The notes beneath the pieces were generated by a model, which ran no database searches, was not told the origin of the DNA, and saw nothing but the letters and a program-made list of their open reading frames with translations. Positions 61,746 through 64,000 of a stretch of DNA of 64,000 bases are shown piece after piece. Position 1 is the stretch's first letter; each line of letters starts with the position of its first letter. Location: NCBI RefSeq assembly GCF_011207455.1, contig NZ_CP048877.1:922576-986575 (forward strand), written 5' to 3'. The DNA comes from Thermosulfuriphilus ammonigenes (lineage in GTDB: Bacteria > Desulfobacterota > Thermodesulfobacteria > Thermodesulfobacteriales > ST65). The translations under genes and the position numbers were made by a program.

Positions 61746-62396
61746 ATGGCCGAGGTAGTCCTGCTTGAGGAGAGGGGCGAGGCCAAAAGGGCCGTGGTCA
61801 AATATTCGGCTCTGGAGCGCCTTTTGCATCTTGTCCATCTGGTTTCCTTTGTTGTTCTGGCCCTGACCGGTTTGGCCCTTACCTACCGAAGCGCTGGCTG
61901 GGCCGTGTACCTCTTTGGTTCCTATGCCGCGGTAAAGGCTATCCATCATCTTTTTGCCTGGATCTTTGTCATCTCCGCCGGTCTATTCTTCCTTAAGCTC
62001 CTTCCTCACGCCAGGTTCGCCCCCTATGATGCCGAGTGGATATCCAAGCTGGGAGGATACCTTGACCGCAGTCATCGGGTCCGGGCTCCGGCCGGACGGG
62101 TAAATGCCGGCCAAAAGCTCTTCTTCTGGTTTGTTCTTCTGGGGATAATTGTCCTGGCCGTCACCGGTTTTGTCATTATGTACACCCCGGCCCAACCAGG
62201 TCAGGCCCTCCATTTGGCCCTTCATGACCTGGCCGCCGGTCTGGTTATTGCCGCCGTGCTGGTTCATCTTTACCTGACCACCATTGCCAATCCGGGCACC
62301 TTTTGGATCATGATCACCGGCCAGGCAGACGAAGATTATATCCGCGAGCATAACCCTCAGTGGTATGAGGAGCTTAAGGAAAAGGGGCTTCTGTGA
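61746..62396 (+). CDS. fdnI: Formate dehydrogenase gamma subunit (cytochrome b556)
   Basis: A 216-residue membrane cytochrome b with four helices. The heme ligands are likely the His residues of LLHLVHLVSF, AIHHLFAWIF, LHLALHDLAAG and LVHLYLTTIANP. It accepts electrons from the beta subunit and reduces quinone, linking periplasmic formate oxidation to the membrane pool. GGAGGATAAA precedes the ATG. It lies two bases after the beta gene. Confidence 0.92.
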   Translation: MAEVVLLEERGEAKRAVVKYSALERLLHLVHLVSFVVLALTGLALTYRSAGWAVYLFGSYAAVKAIHHLFAWIFVISAGLFFLKLLPHARFAPYDAEWISKLGGYLDRSHRVRAPAGRVNAGQKLFFWFVLLGIIVLAVTGFVIMYTPAQPGQALHLALHDLAAGLVIAAVLVHLYLTTIANPGTFWIMITGQADEDYIREHNPQWYEELKEKGLL

Positions 62397-62405
62397 GGGA
62401 AAAGA

Positions 62406-63197
62406 GTGTTTGATTTTGCCCTCTGTCTGGCAAGAATCAGGCAGCTAACCGAGGAAAGACCTCATTCAGCGGCCCCTCTTGAGCTTCTCAAAAGGGCCCT
62501 TTCCTTTCAGGGAAGGCAGACAGGGGGAAGGCTGAAACCAGAAGATTTTCTCTCTCCCCGGGGACGCAAAACCTTAAAAGAAACTTTTATCCAGGCCCTT
62601 ACAGCCCTTGAAGGATTCCCTCCCCCTGTCTCCACCCAGGTCCCCGGGGTCAGAATAGCCTTCCGCCGAGCAGATGTTATGGCCCGGTTTCTTAAGGCCA
62701 CCCTTGCCGAGGAGACCGGCTATCTCCTTCGCAAAGCCCGGGAGAAAAACTTAAACCTCTCCCTTCTGAACCTTCTGGGCTTTTTGGTCCTGCCGGCCCT
62801 TTTGGTCGGAGAGGGGCCTTCTAAAGGGACTCTCCGCACCAACCGTTGCCCCTGCTGCGGCTCAAGGCCCCAGTTTGGTCTCAACTCCTCTGAAGAAGGA
62901 CGACGCTATCTTTTCTGTCCGGCCTGCTATCTTCGCTGGCCAGTAAGGCGGGATTTCTGTCCCCTCTGTGGTCAGGAACACCAGGACACAAATTACCTGT
63001 TTGCCCAGGAGACTCCCACAGTCAGGGCCCACCTCTGCCCCCAAGAGGAGAAAACCTACTTTAAAATCATTGAAGCCCGGGAGCTTGAGGCAGACAGCCT
63101 GGCCCTGGTAGAGGATCTGGCCATCCTGGAGTTTGATCTGGCTCTGGAGAAAAAGGGTCTTAAACGATGGGCCCGTGGCCTTCTGTGGCCACCCTGA
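62406..63197 (+). CDS. fdhE: Formate dehydrogenase accessory protein FdhE
   Basis: A 263-residue protein needed to make active formate dehydrogenase. The C-terminal part has rubredoxin-like Cys pairs: RCPCCGSRPQF (CXXC), FCPACYLRWP, FCPLCGQEH. A GTG at 62406 (MFDFALCL) is used. FdhE is thought to bind the alpha subunit before Tat export, or its iron. The position after fdnGHI confirms the role. Confidence 0.92.
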   Translation: MFDFALCLARIRQLTEERPHSAAPLELLKRALSFQGRQTGGRLKPEDFLSPRGRKTLKETFIQALTALEGFPPPVSTQVPGVRIAFRRADVMARFLKATLAEETGYLLRKAREKNLNLSLLNLLGFLVLPALLVGEGPSKGTLRTNRCPCCGSRPQFGLNSSEEGRRYLFCPACYLRWPVRRDFCPLCGQEHQDTNYLFAQETPTVRAHLCPQEEKTYFKIIEARELEADSLALVEDLAILEFDLALEKKGLKRWARGLLWPP

Positions 63198-63282
63198 TCA
63201 AACAATTTTGAGCTTGCTAAGTGTTTCCCCTCAATGTTAGTAATTAGCCCCTTGAAAAGACTTTTTTTTCTCAGAGGATCCT

Positions 63283-64000
63283 ATGAAGCTAGTGGCCTTT
63301 CTTTTGGGGCTGATCATACTCCTTTCCTCGCCAGTTGAGGGCAGGGAGAAGCTAATCATCTTTCATGCCGGCAGCCTGAGTGGTCCTCTGGCAGCTGTAG
63401 AGAAGGCCTTTGAGAAAAGCCACCCCCAGATAGATGTCCTCCGGGAGGCCAGCGGTTCCCTTTTGGCCATAAGGAAGGTCACTGATCTCGGCAAACGGGC
63501 CGATCTGATCTTCAGCGCCGACTATCGCCTTCTACCCCGCTTTCTCTTTCCTCACCTGGCTGAAAGAGTCTATGTTTTTGCCGAAAACAGTCTTGTTCTC
63601 TGCTACCGCCGGGGGGCTTCTCCACCATCTCCCCGAAACTGGGCTCGTCGCCTTCTGTCCCCCGGGGGGCGCTGGGCCTTTTCAGACCCCAACCTTGATC
63701 CCTGTGGTTACCGCTCTCTTATGGCTCTGGCCCTCTGGGCCCTTGAAAATGGTGAACTCCCTGTCCTCAGAGAGTATCTCTCTCGGGAGTTGGGAGTAAC
63801 AGTGGAAGAGAAGGAATCCGGGGTGCTCCTCAAGCTCCCCTCCAGGCTCAGGGCTCGAGGGCCGAAGGTCAAGATTCGTCCCAAGTCTGTGGAGCTTCTG
63901 GCCCTTCTTGAAGCCGGGGTGGTGGATTTTGCCTTCGAATACCGTAGCGTGGCCCTAGCCCACCAGAGCCTCTTTATTGAGCTTCCCCCCTCTCAGAATC
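63283..64000 (+). CDS. Tungstate/molybdate ABC transporter binding protein (3' partial)
   Basis: At least 239 residues, cut by the window end. A signal peptide (KLVAFLLGLIILLSSPVEG) precedes IIFHAGSLSGPLAAVEKAFE, a start typical of WtpA/ModA. EASGSLLAIRKVTDLGKRAD and LIFSADYRLL are further family motifs, as is VDFAFEYRSVA. It binds tungstate or molybdate in the periplasm for the ABC transporter, probably encoded next. Its place after the formate dehydrogenase genes fits supply of the enzyme's W or Mo cofactor. WtpA-type is favoured over ModA by the sequence style. Confidence 0.88.
   Translation, partial: MKLVAFLLGLIILLSSPVEGREKLIIFHAGSLSGPLAAVEKAFEKSHPQIDVLREASGSLLAIRKVTDLGKRADLIFSADYRLLPRFLFPHLAERVYVFAENSLVLCYRRGASPPSPRNWARRLLSPGGRWAFSDPNLDPCGYRSLMALALWALENGELPVLREYLSRELGVTVEEKESGVLLKLPSRLRARGPKVKIRPKSVELLALLEAGVVDFAFEYRSVALAHQSLFIELPPSQN

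Overview
The window looks like a piece of chromosome from an anaerobic, probably thermophilic member of the Desulfobacterota / Thermodesulfobacteria type. This is an inference from gene content, not from a marker alignment: a Tat-exported [NiFe] hydrogenase, a selenocysteine formate dehydrogenase with its own tungstate/molybdate-binding protein, a fused siroheme decarboxylase of the alternative heme route, LL-diaminopimelate aminotransferase, a CoA-disulfide/sulfur reductase with rhodanese domain, and an archaeal-type inositol-phosphate synthase. Most genes have moderately high GC. The stretch from about 5.2 to 16.5 kb is strikingly AT-rich and is clearly foreign.

Layout. 1-603 is the 3' end of a ThiN-type thiamine-phosphate synthase gene. 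590-4581 (minus) is a tight three-gene unit: [NiFe] hydrogenase large subunit, Tat-exported small subunit, and a chemoreceptor whose periplasmic domain carries a heme-c motif. The large subunit ends exactly at the last metal-binding His with no cleavable tail, and the small subunit has Asp in place of a proximal-cluster Cys. A two-CW-domain protein diverges from it. About 5187-17765 is an integron: a tyrosine recombinase of the IntI type (plus strand), an attI side with a candidate Pc promoter, and ten cassettes (all minus), each bounded by attC sites. From the integrase outward the cassettes carry an unknown membrane protein, a DUF262/HNH nuclease (frame-broken), a SIR2-like protein (frame-broken), a complete three-gene ABC-three-component (ABC-3C) defence system in one 3.7 kb cassette, a HicBA pair, an unknown soluble protein, a small membrane protein (frame-broken), a four-helix membrane protein, a second HicBA pair and a DUF4258/DUF2283 toxin-antitoxin pair. 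Three of the four frame breaks fall in A7 tracts.

17.9-23 kb holds cobM, cspA, a membrane polyferredoxin, ribF and ispB. 22.9-34.6 kb (minus) is the classic translation/RNA operon tRNA-Gly - rimP - nusA - ylxR - infB - ylxP - rbfA - nrnA - truB - rpsO - pnp, followed by an M16 peptidase and dut, with terminator-like hairpins between the tRNA and rimP. 34.6-44.5 kb contains a sulfur/CoA-disulfide reductase, a DUF5335/DUF2934 protein, fused ahbAB, a glycosyltransferase, a patatin, pyrK-pyrD, VanZ, a ComEC-like hydrolase, a metal permease and a cupin. 44.6-57.5 kb contains ppsA, a thioesterase, rng, a fumarylacetoacetase-family protein, dapL, folK, a YHS protein, a lytic transglycosylase, inositol-phosphate synthase, a long protein of unknown function, two Hsp20 chaperones and a UPF0114 protein. 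57.6-64 kb is the formate dehydrogenase operon: a small leader protein, the selenoprotein alpha subunit (in-frame TGA at 58417 plus SECIS hairpin), beta, gamma, FdhE, and the start of a WtpA/ModA-like binding protein cut by the window end.

The two most interesting systems are the hydrogenase-chemoreceptor operon, which may be a periplasmic H2-sensing chemotaxis device, and the integron, which acts as a store of defence and toxin-antitoxin modules and includes a whole ABC-3C system as a single mobile cassette.
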